From: Progne subis subis
Lineage: Eukaryota > Chordata > Aves > Passeriformes > Hirundinidae
Direction: 5' to 3'
DNA length: 64,000 nucleotides
Assembly (NCBI GenBank): GCA_022316685.1
Contig: JAKJHU010000030.1
Span: 5,773,058 to 5,837,057, forward strand
In this document: positions 12,301 through 24,539 of the stretch, in pieces
Layout: the number at the start of each line of letters is the position of its first letter
How positions within the stretch are numbered: position 1 is the stretch's first letter
Program-made: the position numbers and the translations under genes
The notes under the pieces: model-generated
Seen by the model: only the letters and a program-made list of their open reading frames with translations
Database searches by the model: none
What the model was told of the DNA's origin: nothing

Positions 12301-14357
12301 ATTTTCCTCTGCTGATTTCTCTTTTGTAGAGCAGAAGATGTGTTGCTGTGTTTATCACTGGCTAATACATCTCTGGTTCACAGTCAAAGGAGGAAAGATA
12401 ATTTCAGCCATCAGTTTAGTTCTTTTCATGTGTTGTGACCACTTCATTTGATACAGTACTTAGTACTACATTTACTGTCATGCAATATTTTTTAAAATTA
12501 AACAGAAGAATTCCATTTTATTACCTAATCTAAGCAAATCTATATCTATGGATTTAAACAGCTTATAAATTTTGTCTCCATTTCTTGTAATTGTAATTTT
12601 TTTCAATTCTTTTTTATGGCTTGATTATTTCTTTTCAGATTATCTGTTACTTATAAATCATATGTGGTTTTAGATAGTTTTGTTTCTTTGGATTTCCCAA
12701 AGCAGTAGTCTCTAAGCTCTTTTTATTTTACATCTAAATTCCTCAGTGGTGAATTTACAGCTTCCTTTCCCTCTCCCCTTTTTCCATTTCCTGTATATTT
12801 TTTTCTTGTGTTTCAGATGTTAATTGCTTTTAGCTACAAGGATTTTAAAATAATGAAGTAATTTTTACCATGCTTACCTTTTTTCATTTGAAGGAGGTTG
12901 ACTGTGTAAAGTTAGTAATTGCAGCTGCTTATGAGCTAATCCTTCTTTTCTCTCTAGCAGATCATTAATTTGCAGAAGTAAGAAATGTAGAAATCTGCTT
13001 TATTTATTTGTTCCAAAGAAATTATTTCTATTTGCAGAAGTAAGAAATGTAGAAATCTGCTTTATTTATTTGTTCCAAAGAAATTATTTCGGAGCCATTA
13101 TAATTCTTTCTCCTCTTTTCACGTATAATTTTTTCCCTGTGTTCATTAACTTCCAGCTTGATTGCATCACTGGTTGCTGTTCTTTCAAGGTTTTGTGTAC
13201 TACTCTTTATTATATTATAGCTAAGGTTATCCTCTTTGTTCAGTTATGTGCTTGTACTCTCTTTCAGTCCAATCAGTGAGAGTCGAAGAGTGCTGCAAGA
13301 ATCATGTGAATTTTTCTTGAGGCACAATTCCAAAGTTAAACATAAAAAGAAGCACTACAAGTCAACTTCACACAGACTGAAAGTAATTTCAAAGTCAATG
13401 GGGACCAGTACAGGTGGCACAACAAATCATGGAACTTCTGCAGTAGCAATCACTAATCATGATTACTTAAGCCAAGAAACTGTGGCAGAAATTAAAATCT
13501 CTCCAGAGACATCTGAGAAAGAGGTAGAGGCAGATGGAGCATCAGCCCGAAGAGTTGAGGAAGGTGAAAGCAGCGGAGATCAAATGTTACCCAGTGCTAA
13601 ACTGACCGTGGATCAGGTGGAAAGGAGAAACAATGCAGAAAGCACCTGTCATATGAGTACTTTGGCTGAGAGTATGAAGAGAGTAGGTGAAGGAAGGTAA
13701 GGCTCCAGAACTCCAGTCTTTTCTTTGTTTATACATGTTAACATTCTTTTTGTTAGTTTTCTGTTTCTTCCCCCTGAAGAATCAGGGTATTCTTAGGATG
13801 CAGCTGACCTTCAGTAGCTGTCAAGAGAACTTGCATACTGTGGCCTTGCCACTTGTAGGCTGTATGTTTAGCATGTGGGCTCTTTGTATTTTTGTAAGAT
13901 TCTTCTTTTCCTTTTAAGTAATGTGTGTTGGAGCTTTGGCTTGTAGAATATTGTTGCCTTGTTGAACAGTTACCCTCAAGAAACCTGTGACTGCACTGCA
14001 ATCACTTTGACAGGTGATGGGTCTGAAAAAGAACAATGGTGACCAAGGGTTGGAAAAGCGTACAGAACTGTGCTGCATTTGGAAAACAACACAGCTGAAG
14101 ACATATTATGATTTCACTACTCTTTTTTTTTTCCCGCAGTGTAATGTAAATTAAACTGTGCTTAAAATTTACTCTGTGTTTTATTTTTCATTACTTACAG
14201 AATAACTCCTAAAAATGATTTTAGTGAATCCCCTTCACTACAAAGGAGCTGTTCCCAAATACCTGATGTCTCACAGTCACCTTCCGTATCACTACTTGTC
14301 TACTCAGCTTCAGATGCCAGAAGAGAGTTGGATTCAGGAAACAGTTCTAATCTTTGA
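6200..14357 (+). CDS. FZD6: Frizzled-6 Wnt/planar polarity receptor, 5'-partial (first coding exon(s) outside window)
   Basis: Seven-pass Frizzled receptor of the plasma membrane, acting mainly in planar cell polarity signalling. Coding exons are 6200-6396, 8806-9823, 11946-12094, 13268-13696 and 14201-14357. Their phases join without a break into 649 codons plus TGA, matching the roughly 706-residue family length minus about 57 N-terminal residues. Numbered from the first visible residue: 1-about 75 is the C-terminal half of the cysteine-rich Wnt-binding domain ([19 protein letters not shown]); a linker with GFWCPRHL follows; predicted membrane helices lie near 141-163, 174-195, 222-244, 267-286, 310-333, 357-377 and 413-434. 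The Dishevelled-binding KTxxxW motif (KTCSEW) is at 439-444. A long Ser-rich cytoplasmic tail ends SGNSSNL. The signal peptide and first CRD cysteines are absent from the window. The intron after 9823 has a GC donor. Identification is very secure. Confidence 0.96.
6397..8805 (+). other. FZD6 intron, no feature seen
   Basis: AT-rich intron between the CRD exon and the large membrane exon. The open frames on both strands are short and resemble no family I know. Confidence 0.7.
8806..9823 (+). CDS. FZD6: FZD6 large exon (linker and transmembrane helices 1-6)
   Basis: The acceptor is tttgttcag before 8806. This 1018-bp exon carries [14 protein letters not shown], the Frizzled membrane core and [11 protein letters not shown], and ends in phase 0 at CAG. 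The next two intron bases are GC rather than GT (CAG|GCAAGT). A GT four bases further in would shift the frame of the next exon. Confidence 0.93.
9824..11945 (+). other. FZD6: FZD6 intron with GC donor (GC-AG type)
   Basis: The intron begins GCAAGT after CAG and ends AG at 11945. It contains the CR1 fragment at about 11432-11745. The reading-frame argument for the GC donor is given in the findings. Confidence 0.8.
11432..11745 (+). mobile_element. CR1 LINE 3' fragment, sense
   Basis: It contains the typical CR1 3' UTR phrases tagtgacaggacaaggggga, gaggcactgaaacaggtttg, aggccaggctggatggggct and aaggtcccttccaa. It is truncated at its 5' side, as CR1 copies usually are, and lies in an FZD6 intron. 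Confidence 0.9.
11946..12094 (+). CDS. FZD6: FZD6 exon (TM7 and KTxxxW motif)
   Basis: The acceptor is atcttctag and the donor is gtaagt. It encodes AKALARPE, the seventh membrane helix, then GSKKTCSEW and the basic NRNRKR stretch. It ends in phase 2, giving Asp when joined to the next exon. Confidence 0.94.
12095..13267 (+). other. FZD6 intron
   Basis: AT-rich intron. It holds a 62-bp exact tandem duplication at 12969-13090 and nothing else I recognise. Confidence 0.7.
12969..13090. repeat. 62-bp tandem duplication, two copies
   Basis: The block beginning tttgcagaagtaagaaatgt at 12969 is repeated from 13031 with no difference I can see over about 60 bases. The near identity suggests a recent duplication, or an assembly artefact. 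Confidence 0.9.
13268..13696 (+). CDS. FZD6: FZD6 exon (cytoplasmic tail)
   Basis: The acceptor is tctctttcag and the donor is gtaagg. It encodes [29 protein letters not shown] and HGTSAVAI, all conserved in the family, followed by a less conserved Ser/Glu-rich region. It ends in phase 2. Confidence 0.94.
13697..14200 (+). other. FZD6 last intron, no feature seen
   Basis: A 504-bp intron with GT and AG ends. Nothing recognisable inside. Confidence 0.75.
14201..14357 (+). CDS. FZD6: FZD6 last coding exon
   Basis: The acceptor is ttacttacag. It encodes [14 protein letters not shown]... ending SGNSSNL and TGA at 14355-14357. The ISPK-like start and the SLLV segment match the end of the mammalian protein; the last 15 or so residues have diverged. 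Confidence 0.88.
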
Positions 14358-14891
14358 AAGATTGAAAATTTGTATGGACATTTGCCTTGCATAAAGCTTA
14401 ACATGAATTCTTTGTTATACTGGAAATAATGGATATTCTGTGCCTTATTAAAAAACACACATATCCTGCTTTGCACTTAAAAAATGTATGTTTTATTGTG
14501 GGGACAGCTAGCAATAATGTACTGTATTTAATCCTGTCCAAGACTACTGGAAATGGAAGTTCTGTAGGACATGGCAATAATGTAAGAAAAAGATGAGAAA
14601 CAAATATTATTCCTTATATAAAGAACACTTTGTAATGAATTGCATTAAAATAATGCTTAGAAAGCACTGTTACTTCTCAAGGTATAAAATTCCGTCTGCC
14701 TGTTCGATCTTTTTCAAAACTTGTTATTTTTTTCTCTTTTTTTACCGTCTCTTAAACACTATCACTTAAATAAGTGATGCACAGATTTCTACTCTCTAAG
14801 TTATGCATCATGCTGTATCAGTTATAGCACTGGTTTATGGTAGCTTGTACACTGAATATGAAAGGGAATCTGAAATTATAGCAGTTTATTT

Positions 14892-14918
14892 TGTACATAA
14901 AAATGAATTTTGTAAATA
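14892..14918 (+). promoter_or_regulatory. Two Pumilio-type elements in FZD6 3' UTR
   Basis: TGTACATA at 14892 and TGTAAATA at 14911 both match the UGUANAUA consensus of PUF proteins. They lie 11 nt apart, about 540 nt after the stop codon. Function is inferred from the motif only. Confidence 0.4.
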
Positions 14919-16130
14919 AGCGACTGCATAAGGTCAATCTTTAGAACTACTGTTTTGTATGTATTGTACAAACTTGGGAAAGTTCCCTTGCTTCCCTTGG
15001 GGTGTTGCTGCAGCCAGCAGTCCCCTGGTGCTCAGCCAACATGACACAGTTCTGAGAAAAGCAGGTTGGACCTTTATCCGTAACATGCACTGATCTTTGG
15101 GGTGTGACGGGTCCTGCTGCAGGGATGGTGCAGAAGGTGCAGCACTGTCTTAGAAAGCTGCCTCTTGGAGCCTCTCCTGCTGTGGTGTTCCAGGGCATGG
15201 TGCCCAAGGGAGCCCCTCAGGTCCTGGGCTCTGACAAGCAGGCTTTGGACTTTTGTCCTGAGCTGTAGCGACAGCTGGTCTTTTGCTGTTTCTATATGAG
15301 TAACTTCTTTTTTTTTTAATGCTATAAAGAAATATCTTGCAGATAACTGCTCCAAATAACTTGAGTTATTAATATGCAGGGTTCTTTATACTTACTGAAA
15401 AGACAGCCTTAAAACTTTTCCTACAAAGCCTAATTTTCTATTATGCTACAACAATATATTTTCTGTAAATCAAAAAGGCCTTAATACATACAGCCTTTCT
15501 TGTATCATGTGGTTCTCAGGAGCAAGTACTGCTGATGTGGATAACAGTTTCATTGTCTGACTTCATTGGTGTCAAGATTTTTTTAAGATCCAGTGGGATT
15601 TATTACTTGAGAAAATTTGGAGGCAGATTTTGCTGTTTTCTAAACCTAAATGTTGGTGCATTTTCTAAGACTGTCCAGCACCTTGCATTTGACCACTAAT
15701 AATAGTCTTTCTCAATGTTATGGTATTATGCAGAGAATTTACTGTGAGTTGGAGCAGCATTCATGCTGATGCATTGAACAATGAAAATTGCATGGTACAA
15801 AGGATATGTAAGTGCTGGAACAGCAGGAACAATGGTTCTGATAAACCAAAGTAATTTGTTTTATCCATCGTGCATTAAAAATGGAATTTCTTTACCTTTA
15901 TGTTACAGTATCTACATTTTAGCATTTGTAATTGCCTTCAATTGGATATACTTTTTTTAATTTTCCCATTAAAAGTACACCTAATTCTTGCTACTAAGTG
16001 GACAGTAGAAAGATATGAAAAACCTCCTGTGAAAAGGCACACTCAATACCCTTATTTTTTCTAGTTCTGTTTGTAACCAGGTAACTTTATACACATGTTC
16101 AGTAGTTTTGTTATTACTGTATTTGTTAGT

Positions 16131-16136
16131 AATAAA
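16131..16136 (+). terminator. Candidate FZD6 poly(A) signal
   Basis: AATAAA followed within about 40 nt by the GT-rich stretch tctgtgtgggtatt, which suits cleavage and polyadenylation. Whether it is the main site cannot be decided from sequence. Confidence 0.45.
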
Positions 16137-18424
16137 AGTTGCTGTTGTATAGTAAGAGCTTCTGTGTGGGTATTTCTCAGTAACTAGATGTGGCATGTTT
16201 TTTGCTCTACTTACTACTGTAGTAGTTTTGCACCTAAAACACAAATTTTTTTTAGTAGGGCTGTGTGAGTTAGTAAGTATTGCAGTGTTTTTTCTTCCTC
16301 CTGTGTGAGAAACTGAGATGAAACAATGTTGGGAATTGTTCACATAAACACAGACTTACGAAGGAGTGAGGAACTTGTACTAGTTCTTTCATCCTGATGT
16401 TTACGGCATTTTTTCTTTCATGACGTCTAAAGACCTCCTTTGGATTATGTAGAATGTTTATTCCCAGACTGCTCATGCTGCCACCTTCTTAAAATATTGA
16501 TTTTTAATTTTTTAATGTTATTCCCGCTTTTTAGGAAGTTCTGAAAAAAACTTGCTTTTGTGGTAACTGCTCTACAAGAGATAAATGCAAAGTAATTTTG
16601 AAGTTATAGTAATACTGTGGGCTTAAAATCAGATGAATTATAAAAGAAGTGTGAAATATGAAGCAACAATCAAAACATTGACAGTGAAATGTATCAGTGG
16701 TAGATTGAGACTGTAGCACTTTGTGTGTTCCAGGGCAGCTGTACCAGAAAAAAACAGACTCTGGATTCCCAGGGTGATCCTCACAGCCAAAGAGGCTGTG
16801 ACCTCTCTGGGTGCTTTAACCACCAAATACCCGAGCAGTGAATGGAAAGTTGAAGTGCTGTTTGAATGCTCACATCAGCGATGAGGGGAAGGAAACTGAA
16901 AGAAAAGGGGCACAGAGGTGTGAGAGGGCCTGGAAGACTGAGGGAGGGGAGGGGCAGTGCAGAATCTCATAAACAGCTTCTCTAACAAAAGATATGTATT
17001 TATTTGCTTTCCTCTTATCTGAATGAAGTTAAGCCATTCATGTTGAAAGGGCTTTTCTGAACCCTGTGAGAATAACTTCTCCCTGGGACATCTCCATCAG
17101 CTGAAGTTGTCTAATGGAGGCTGGCAATCTTCTGGAAGATGTACTCTAGATCCAGCTATTTGCATCGGCACAGCCATTTTAGTCTTGTTAGGTGCCACTG
17201 TTAGCAAGAAGCTAGAATGTCGGATACTGACAGCTTCTCCAAACCTGGGATTTTGTGTGCCAAATAGTCTTTCTCTGAAGGAAGATGTCAAAAATCACTT
17301 CAAATTATGCATTGCACTGAGTTTTCAGGTTGTATAGATAATTTTTTAAAGGACAAAATAAATTTAACTTATCAAGTAATATTTGATTTGTGAAATAAAC
17401 AGCACCTGAAATTACCAACATGGTACTTTTATGGTACATGTTGTTTAACTATATCTTACTGTTCTATATTGCTAAATATGTTTAATGAAAACCAGGGTAG
17501 ACTTCACCTAAATTGTAAATCTATGCACATACTTGAAAAAATAAGTCTAAGTTTGAAAATATAAACAAAATAATGCTTGTAACATTTAAAAAGTGCTATT
17601 ACCAGAGGAAAAAAAAAAACAAAAAACCAAAAAAACTGCAGTATTTAAAACCTGTTTAAGTTCTTCTGGTTTTTAAAGTAAAACTCCCAGCAATTCAGCG
17701 ATGGAGCACTAACAAGCTAAAGTATCACACTATTTTCTTTGACAACTGTTCAGCTGATTTACAGAGAACTGTAGCTTTTTTCCTTACAGGATACAGAATA
17801 TATTTGGCTTAAACAGTCAAATCGAGTTTAAATTCAGAAGCAAAGTAGGAAAAAAAAAATTATTATGCAAATTTTAACTTATTTAATAAAAATAAGTTTA
17901 GCATTCTGCAAAACACTGAAAAATGCAGTAGCTAAAGAGGATGAAGAATCCTGTTTTGCTGTGGAGTTTGACCACCCAGTCTCAACGTGCTGTTTTAGAA
18001 GGCTGCACATCAAAGGAGAGATTCTGCGTCCTTTGCTTCACACTGGCCACTTGTTGGATCGGTCTTTGAAGGCGTCTGGCTGTTCTCTGCCTGCATTCAC
18101 TGGTAAAGCTCACTGCCAGTATTAACCAGTGGTATTTGCAGTAATTGAGATGGCTGGCACCAAAGGTATTTCAGAGTCTCATGAGTATAAATGTAATTTC
18201 CTGTACCTTACCTTTTTTTGCACTTATTCTTTCATGCCTTTACACTTATATTTTTAATGGACTAGAGTTTAATTAAAGCAACTTATACCATGCATTCATG
18301 ACCTTTCTGCTTTGTATACCTAGAAGTGGAGCTCAGAATGTATTTCTGATGTACATCTATGAAATCCACTTTTATTAACTGGATTTTACTTCCTATTAAA
18401 AAGCACTTGAGATTAAAAGTATAA

Positions 18425-19446
18425 TTAAAAGATTAAAAAAATGCCAGGACATTTATATCTGAGGTCTTTGTTAATGTTTATTCTCTGCATTTTAACTTTG
18501 ATCACTGAAATAAAATGTGAAATAAAAGTTTGCTTTCTTTCGAAAGTAATGAAGTCGAAATGAAGTAATGGCCTAGTTGAAGTGAAGTAATGGCCAATGA
18601 GATCTTTAAACAAGTAATGATCTACCTTCGTTAAATGGGTCACAGCTGGGTTCTTAGCATAGACAGGAGGTGGAGAGGGGAGTAGTTCCTGCTGTTTGGA
18701 AGAAAGAACTTTTTGTGGAAGGGCAGTGCTAAACAGGCACTTGGTACTAGGCAGAGGTGATGAGGAGGGACACTGACCTCCCTCCCAGAGACCACACTCA
18801 GGTACATCAGAATAGTCATGAGACAACATCAAGTATTTTAAGGGGACAGGTATTTTAGGACTTGTTTTTGCCATACACGTTGAAGAGAAACAGCAAGAAA
18901 ACATTGCCATTGAGTAGGTTTGTCAGAGGGGTGAGGGGGGCATGATTAGCCACCAAAGGGGCCTTAACAGGAAAAAGGATGTTCCATGTTGGTTGTGTTT
19001 GAAAGACCGAAGAGAATGTGTGTCCCAGTTTATCTTCCTGATGTTCTACATTACCACATGAAACTGGATCACAAGAAATTAATATTGGATTTGTTATTAG
19101 TTGAAGCTTAACTATCTGGGAAGCATTCCCTCCAGACCCAGTTCTAGTTGTACCATACCTACTATCCAAGAGTGCAGGTAAGTCTTGAATGACTGAAGAT
19201 GGTGGCTTTGAGGAAGCTGAAGCAGTTGAGCAATGGGTTTGAGTCCCTGATGTTGTCCACTGGACACAGTCCTGTCTGGGACTTGCTCTCCTCCTTGCAG
19301 ATTCCTACAGGCATGGCTGTGATCCAGACTTCCAAGTAAAGAACAAGTGGATGCGCTACAGGGATAAATAATCTAGACACATGAATCTGTGAAATGTGGA
19401 CACATGGCACTGACAGGTCTGTTGTGCCAGTGAGTGGATGAGACAC
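18425..19446 (-). pseudogene. Possible decayed coding tract, unidentified
   Basis: Three minus-strand open frames (19446-19162, 19169-18855, 18910-18425) follow one another with small overlaps, each in a different frame. This is the pattern of a once-continuous coding region with frameshifts. I do not recognise the translated segments; an old retroelement is possible. The frames may also be chance. Confidence 0.2.
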
Positions 19447-22400
19447 AAATATGTTGGGCTGACTGAAGTAATGGAAATTAATCCAATTTTCTTAAATTAT
19501 TTCTTAAAATTTTAGTAGGCAAAATTATCCTGAGAAAGACCACTAAAGATGCTTATAGTTGTGATGAGATCCTCTGTGGAGAGAAATGGACAGTCACCAA
19601 ACCAGCAGGAAAACCCAAGAAAGTGCACGTGCACGCACACACACGCACATATTAAAAAAACCCCCAATATTACTTCAACAGCATCTTTAGGACACGCATC
19701 CTGAAAGTTCTTGTATTTGACAATGGGAAATTATGAACTCATAAATAAGATTTTTAATCAACCAAGAGGTGCTGTAATTACAGCAAACTGCCAAAGAACA
19801 GAAACTATGAAACTACACCAAGTTATGCCTCACAAAAACGTAGTTAGATGAGAACTTGCTGTAAAAATATAACTTAAAGAAGAGCTCAAAACCACTTTTT
19901 TCTTCACAGGAACCTGGTGGGTCTTTTACTGTTCTGGCCAAACACGTTTTCATCTCTACATGAGCCAGGGATTCAGGTGCTTGATCCTTTAGAGTTGTAC
20001 CAGTTGGTAGTTGATTCAAGTCAAATAAGATTCCTATATTTGCACATAAAACAACTTTCATGCAAGAGTTTACCTTTCCCAGTATCCTCAGGGTAAAGGA
20101 TGACCCACTGAACCACGTGTGGGGAACCTCACTGTGCCTGACCCAGCAGCCCCTGTCCATGCATTGCCCTTTCAGTGACAGTGGGTCATCTGTGAGCAGA
20201 TGCTGGGGGTGCTGCCCAAGCTCCACAGCCCTGCTTGCCTCAAGCCATGGCACTTTCTCCCTGAGGTCAGTGTGCGCGTGAGAATGGTCACAGGAATGCC
20301 ACAGGCTTCCAGCTCCACCACTACATCTGAGAGGCAGAGCTGCAGTGATCGATCACATGTGTTTCCATTTGTTGTTGTTTGGCTCTGCTTGTCTGTCTGT
20401 CTTCTGAGTTTTCTGCAACTGGGCCAAATAGTTTGTGTCTTTGACCAAATCTTGCATCCACATGCTTCTGTGCAGTTTGTGTACGCCTGTTATGATGGCT
20501 ATAGACCTCTGGTTTCTGTAAGCCACCCTGAAGAGTTACAGAGCCCTGCCTCAGGCCTGCTCATGGCTTGCTTATCCTGAGGAACTCCTTTTCAAAGGGT
20601 TTACTGGAGACAAATAAAATAAAACATTTCAAAGTTCAAGTCTATTCCTTTAATTTCAGGATTATCACTAATTCGAGCTACTACCTTCCAAAACTGGAAG
20701 GACAAACTTCTGGCAGTGCATTTCATGAATGGTGTAGAAAAAGGCAGATTGTGCCCTTCATTTGAAGAAGCCTTCCTGTCTGAATGGAGCACAGTATTTC
20801 ACACCTTAATAACCATTTATTAGCACAGGATTTAAGGAAAGTTGGGTTTTCTGTTCTGTATAAGCTTTTTTATTCTTTAAGGTTTCATGAGGTAGCCAAG
20901 TGATTTTTCTACCACCGACTAATTCCCAGCCACTATAAGGAGCAAATGTTCCTCCTGAGACTCAGCTCTCTCCTTGCACGTGATGATTCACTGGACACTG
21001 AGTGAATTTAATTTTAAGCTGGGCTGAAATAATTTTACCATTCCACAAGTCCTTGAACAACCCAATCTAAGTGGATCTGCTTCAACCAGATGTGCTCCAG
21101 ATGCCCCTGTAGATCCAAATGTTTCTGTGGCTGCAGCTGGGATTGCACCAGCTGTTCTTGCAGCTTGGGAGCAGACTTGCAGAGGTACAGACCAGACCCT
21201 ACAGGGTCTGAAATTTGCAACCAGCAGCCAATGGAAACAGTATGGGCTTTTCATCATAAAGCTTACACTATGGAAACATCTGGGTGTCCTGAGTTATCCT
21301 TTGCCAGTAAAGCAGACAGTTCTCCCAAATAGTTTTATTAAAGTTTATCTCTCTCTGTTTGGGAATAGTGTTTAAATATTCACTGCCTCCATTATTATTG
21401 TAGAAAACACAGCTATAAGCAAATGCAACTATAAATCAACTAATGACTTGGACAGAAAAAAGTTGATCTGCCTGGAACCCCAGCAGACAATGGAAGGAAC
21501 TGTTTCCATAAGTTTTCACTGGTATCTGACTTATGTCCTGGTCTTGACTTGTTAGAGACAATATTAAAGATTTATCTCCAAAGAGAACATAATAATATGA
21601 GTAATAAAACGTGGTGATCCTGCACATTTTCTATCGTGTAAAAATACATTTCCTATAGAAACATTAAGAACTGCCATGCGCTTATTCAGAAATAAAGAAT
21701 CAACACTTATCTACAGGATTTTTTTCCCCCCGCACTCAAAAAATGCTGTCCTCATGTACATGAACACAGGAATTCTTTTCTACAGACAAATGTCTGGAGG
21801 GTGACCACATGACCCAAATTAGATTTTAAGATTCAAATATTAATCTGTTTTCAAGCAAAGCACTGTGGCTGTGGCTATAATGCTTTTATCATTTTATGTA
21901 GAAACTACTGGAAGGGGTTTTGGTGTTTTTTTTCTTTTCCTTTTTTTTTTTTTTTTTAAATAGGTGTATCTGTGCTAGTAAAGCAAAAAAAAAAAAAAAA
22001 GAAAGAAAAAATAGAAGGAGAGATGTTTTGGATTTTTTATTTTTTTTATATTACTCAAGCTATATGAATCATATTTTTAAATTAAGAGGTGTTAGAAAGG
22101 ACTAAGGCCAAAATCCCTTTGATTTTTATGCTGCTCCAAAGGCTTTTCTCATGGAAGAAGTTGGAATCAATTTCTTAAATCTGCAATAAATTACCCGAGA
22201 GCTCTTTCATTTTCTTCAGCAGCAGTACAGACAGCTCTTTGTCTCCTTGATCAGACATGCAGCCCGCAAAGAGCCATTTGAAAAATTCAACAGTTTTCCC
22301 TGATCTCAGCATTTACATCAACTTACAACTCACCCTAAAATGTCAGTAATAAAGTGAACAAGACCTAAATGATGAACTCCACAGTTAAAAGCACCAAGGA

Positions 22401-24506
22401 CAGATTAGCAAGGATGCTGAGTGTTGTGATGCTGAGCACTGCAGTGCTAACCTCGAGCGCTCTGCTGTTACTGGGGGTACGATAACATCCTCTAGAGTGA
22501 TGCAGAGATCAGGCTGCCACACAAAGTCAAAATCTCCAGACATCCCCAGAAACAGGGAAATGGATAAAGCAGTAAGAGTTAAAGGCAGACGAAAAGTCCA
22601 GGTCTTGGCACTTACCTTACTGGGCCTCTTTTGTTTCAGGATCCTCAGCCTCAAACTTTCTGTAATATTTATACACCTAAGTCTGGTGTTTCTGGTTCCC
22701 CGCAGTTATTTCACACTGTAAAGACTAAGGACTGAATAAAAATTGAATTGAATAACAAATATTTACTGGCTGAATTCAAACCAGTGTGCTAACAAACAGT
22801 ATTCATAAACTGGAATGGTTTAGACAGGAAAGGCAGAGAGACCCAGGGACCCCACGGGCGGTCCCTGGAATTTAAATATGTTATAGCTGAGGTGAATGGA
22901 AACACATGTGCGTACGGGAACATCCTCCTCTCCAGTCTTGTGTGTCTGGATTTTTGGAATGCTGAGAGGCTGTGTGAGGGGGAAAGCAGCTCAAGCTGCA
23001 GCAGAGAGACTGCACTTATGGCATCAGCCCCATCTATAAGTATCTGCGGTGCAAGCTGCATGGACCACGGTGACCTTGTGTGGGCCTGCCCAGGCTGTGC
23101 AGGAGCAGACTGGCGATCTGGGAGATTTTAGTTACATTAAGTCGTGGACATAACAACTCACAATATTTGTTGATATGTTTGTGAAGCCACATATAAAAGA
23201 TAAAGCTGTATCATATGGCAGGATGGATAAAATGAAGGAATCACTAGTTGGTGTGATATGGATCGTGGTCAGAGGATGCTCAGGCGAGTTTATTACCTCT
23301 CCTTTTAGCTGCAAAATAGTTAAGGCAAAGTAGATCAGTAGTTCTGATTCAATTTGAGTATCTCACCAGCACTTGGCAGTGGTTGGTGCCCTTAGCAGGA
23401 ATGAAATATATCAGAAGCCCACAGAGCATAAGCCTAGCAGAGGGCAAGGCCTGCTTGGGCTGAAGACGGCTAAGGAGGATGTTGACATATCTCTTGGAAA
23501 TGCACACTGCAAGTCAAATGAGTGCTAGGAGCTGCACAATGCACTCATCAGAGCTCAAAGCAGATGTCCCACTGTTGTTTGCTAAGACCTTCTCTTACAG
23601 TGTTCCTCAGTTTGCTTCCTCTGGCAAAGCCATTTGGAATTTCAAAGCTTCTAAACCACACTCAAATATATAGTGAGTAAACTCAGGTGGGGAAATACTG
23701 TGAATGTCCATGAAAATTTTGTTCTCTAAAACCCTGAGTGATTGCCTTAGGAAGGTGTGAGGTGCTGCTGTACCATGCACTTCAGCTGTTGCACCTCGCC
23801 TGAGGAAATTAATTCTGTAATGCAGAAATTTGGCACCCTGTGAAGGGACACACCTTAGCAACAGCCTGTGTTGATGCTGAGGATCCCAAGCCCTTGGTAA
23901 GGACGCCTGTGTGAACATGCAGGTGGCACAGAAATCAAACATTACCGCCCTCACAGCACTGCCATCAGCCCAGGCCAGAGGCAGCAGGGTTTGCTGCCAG
24001 CACTGCACAATTGCTCAATGGAGCCCCTGCCTGTGTGTGTTTGTGGATGCTGACTGAGGCTTTCATCAAAGCAACTGTTACAATTAAGAGTTTACATCAT
24101 TCGACAAATTTTCCCAGCAGGTTTAGGGGAACAATTATCATTTTCCAGCTGTTTTTTTTTTTTTTTTTTTTTGAAGTTGGCAGGGTGTAATGCTGCCCTT
24201 CTTCACAAGGTAGGAGCTCTCACGTCAGCAGTGTGGCTGAGGTCAGTCCCAGTTCTCAGGACAGCGTGTGAGGGGGTTGGTGACAGCAGTGTGACTGACC
24301 TGTGGTGCAGATCTCACTTCACTGCTATTGTTCCACCAGCACAGACATGGAAGGGGAGAAAGGCAGAAATGGCTTACAGTGCAGAGGCACGTGAAGGGGT
24401 TCAGTCTACACAAAAATGTGGTTCCATGCAGCCTATTTGAATGACTCAACTTCTGGTAGCATTCTTTCCTGCAGGAGAAATGTGTGGTTTTATTAAATAC
24501 TTCAGG

Positions 24507-24537
<31 letters not shown>
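24507..24537. repeat. Poly(A) tract, about 31 A
   Basis: Uninterrupted A run. It could be a retroposon tail, but no recognisable element lies immediately 5' of it. Confidence 0.9.

Positions 24538-24539
<2 letters not shown>

Larger units (their letters stand above)
14358..16136 (+). other. FZD6: Probable FZD6 3' UTR
   Basis: Non-coding sequence after the FZD6 stop. The first AATAAA with a GT-rich downstream element is at 16131. Variant ATTAAA signals near 14447 and 14644 could give shorter transcripts. A GC-rich stretch at about 14975-15270 stands out from the AT-rich remainder and may be an old insertion. Confidence 0.5.

Noticed and set aside
19813..20253. A 146-codon minus-strand frame in the FZD6-CTHRC1 interval
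   Set aside because: No recognisable domain, and overlapping frames exist on the opposite strand. Not enough evidence for a gene.
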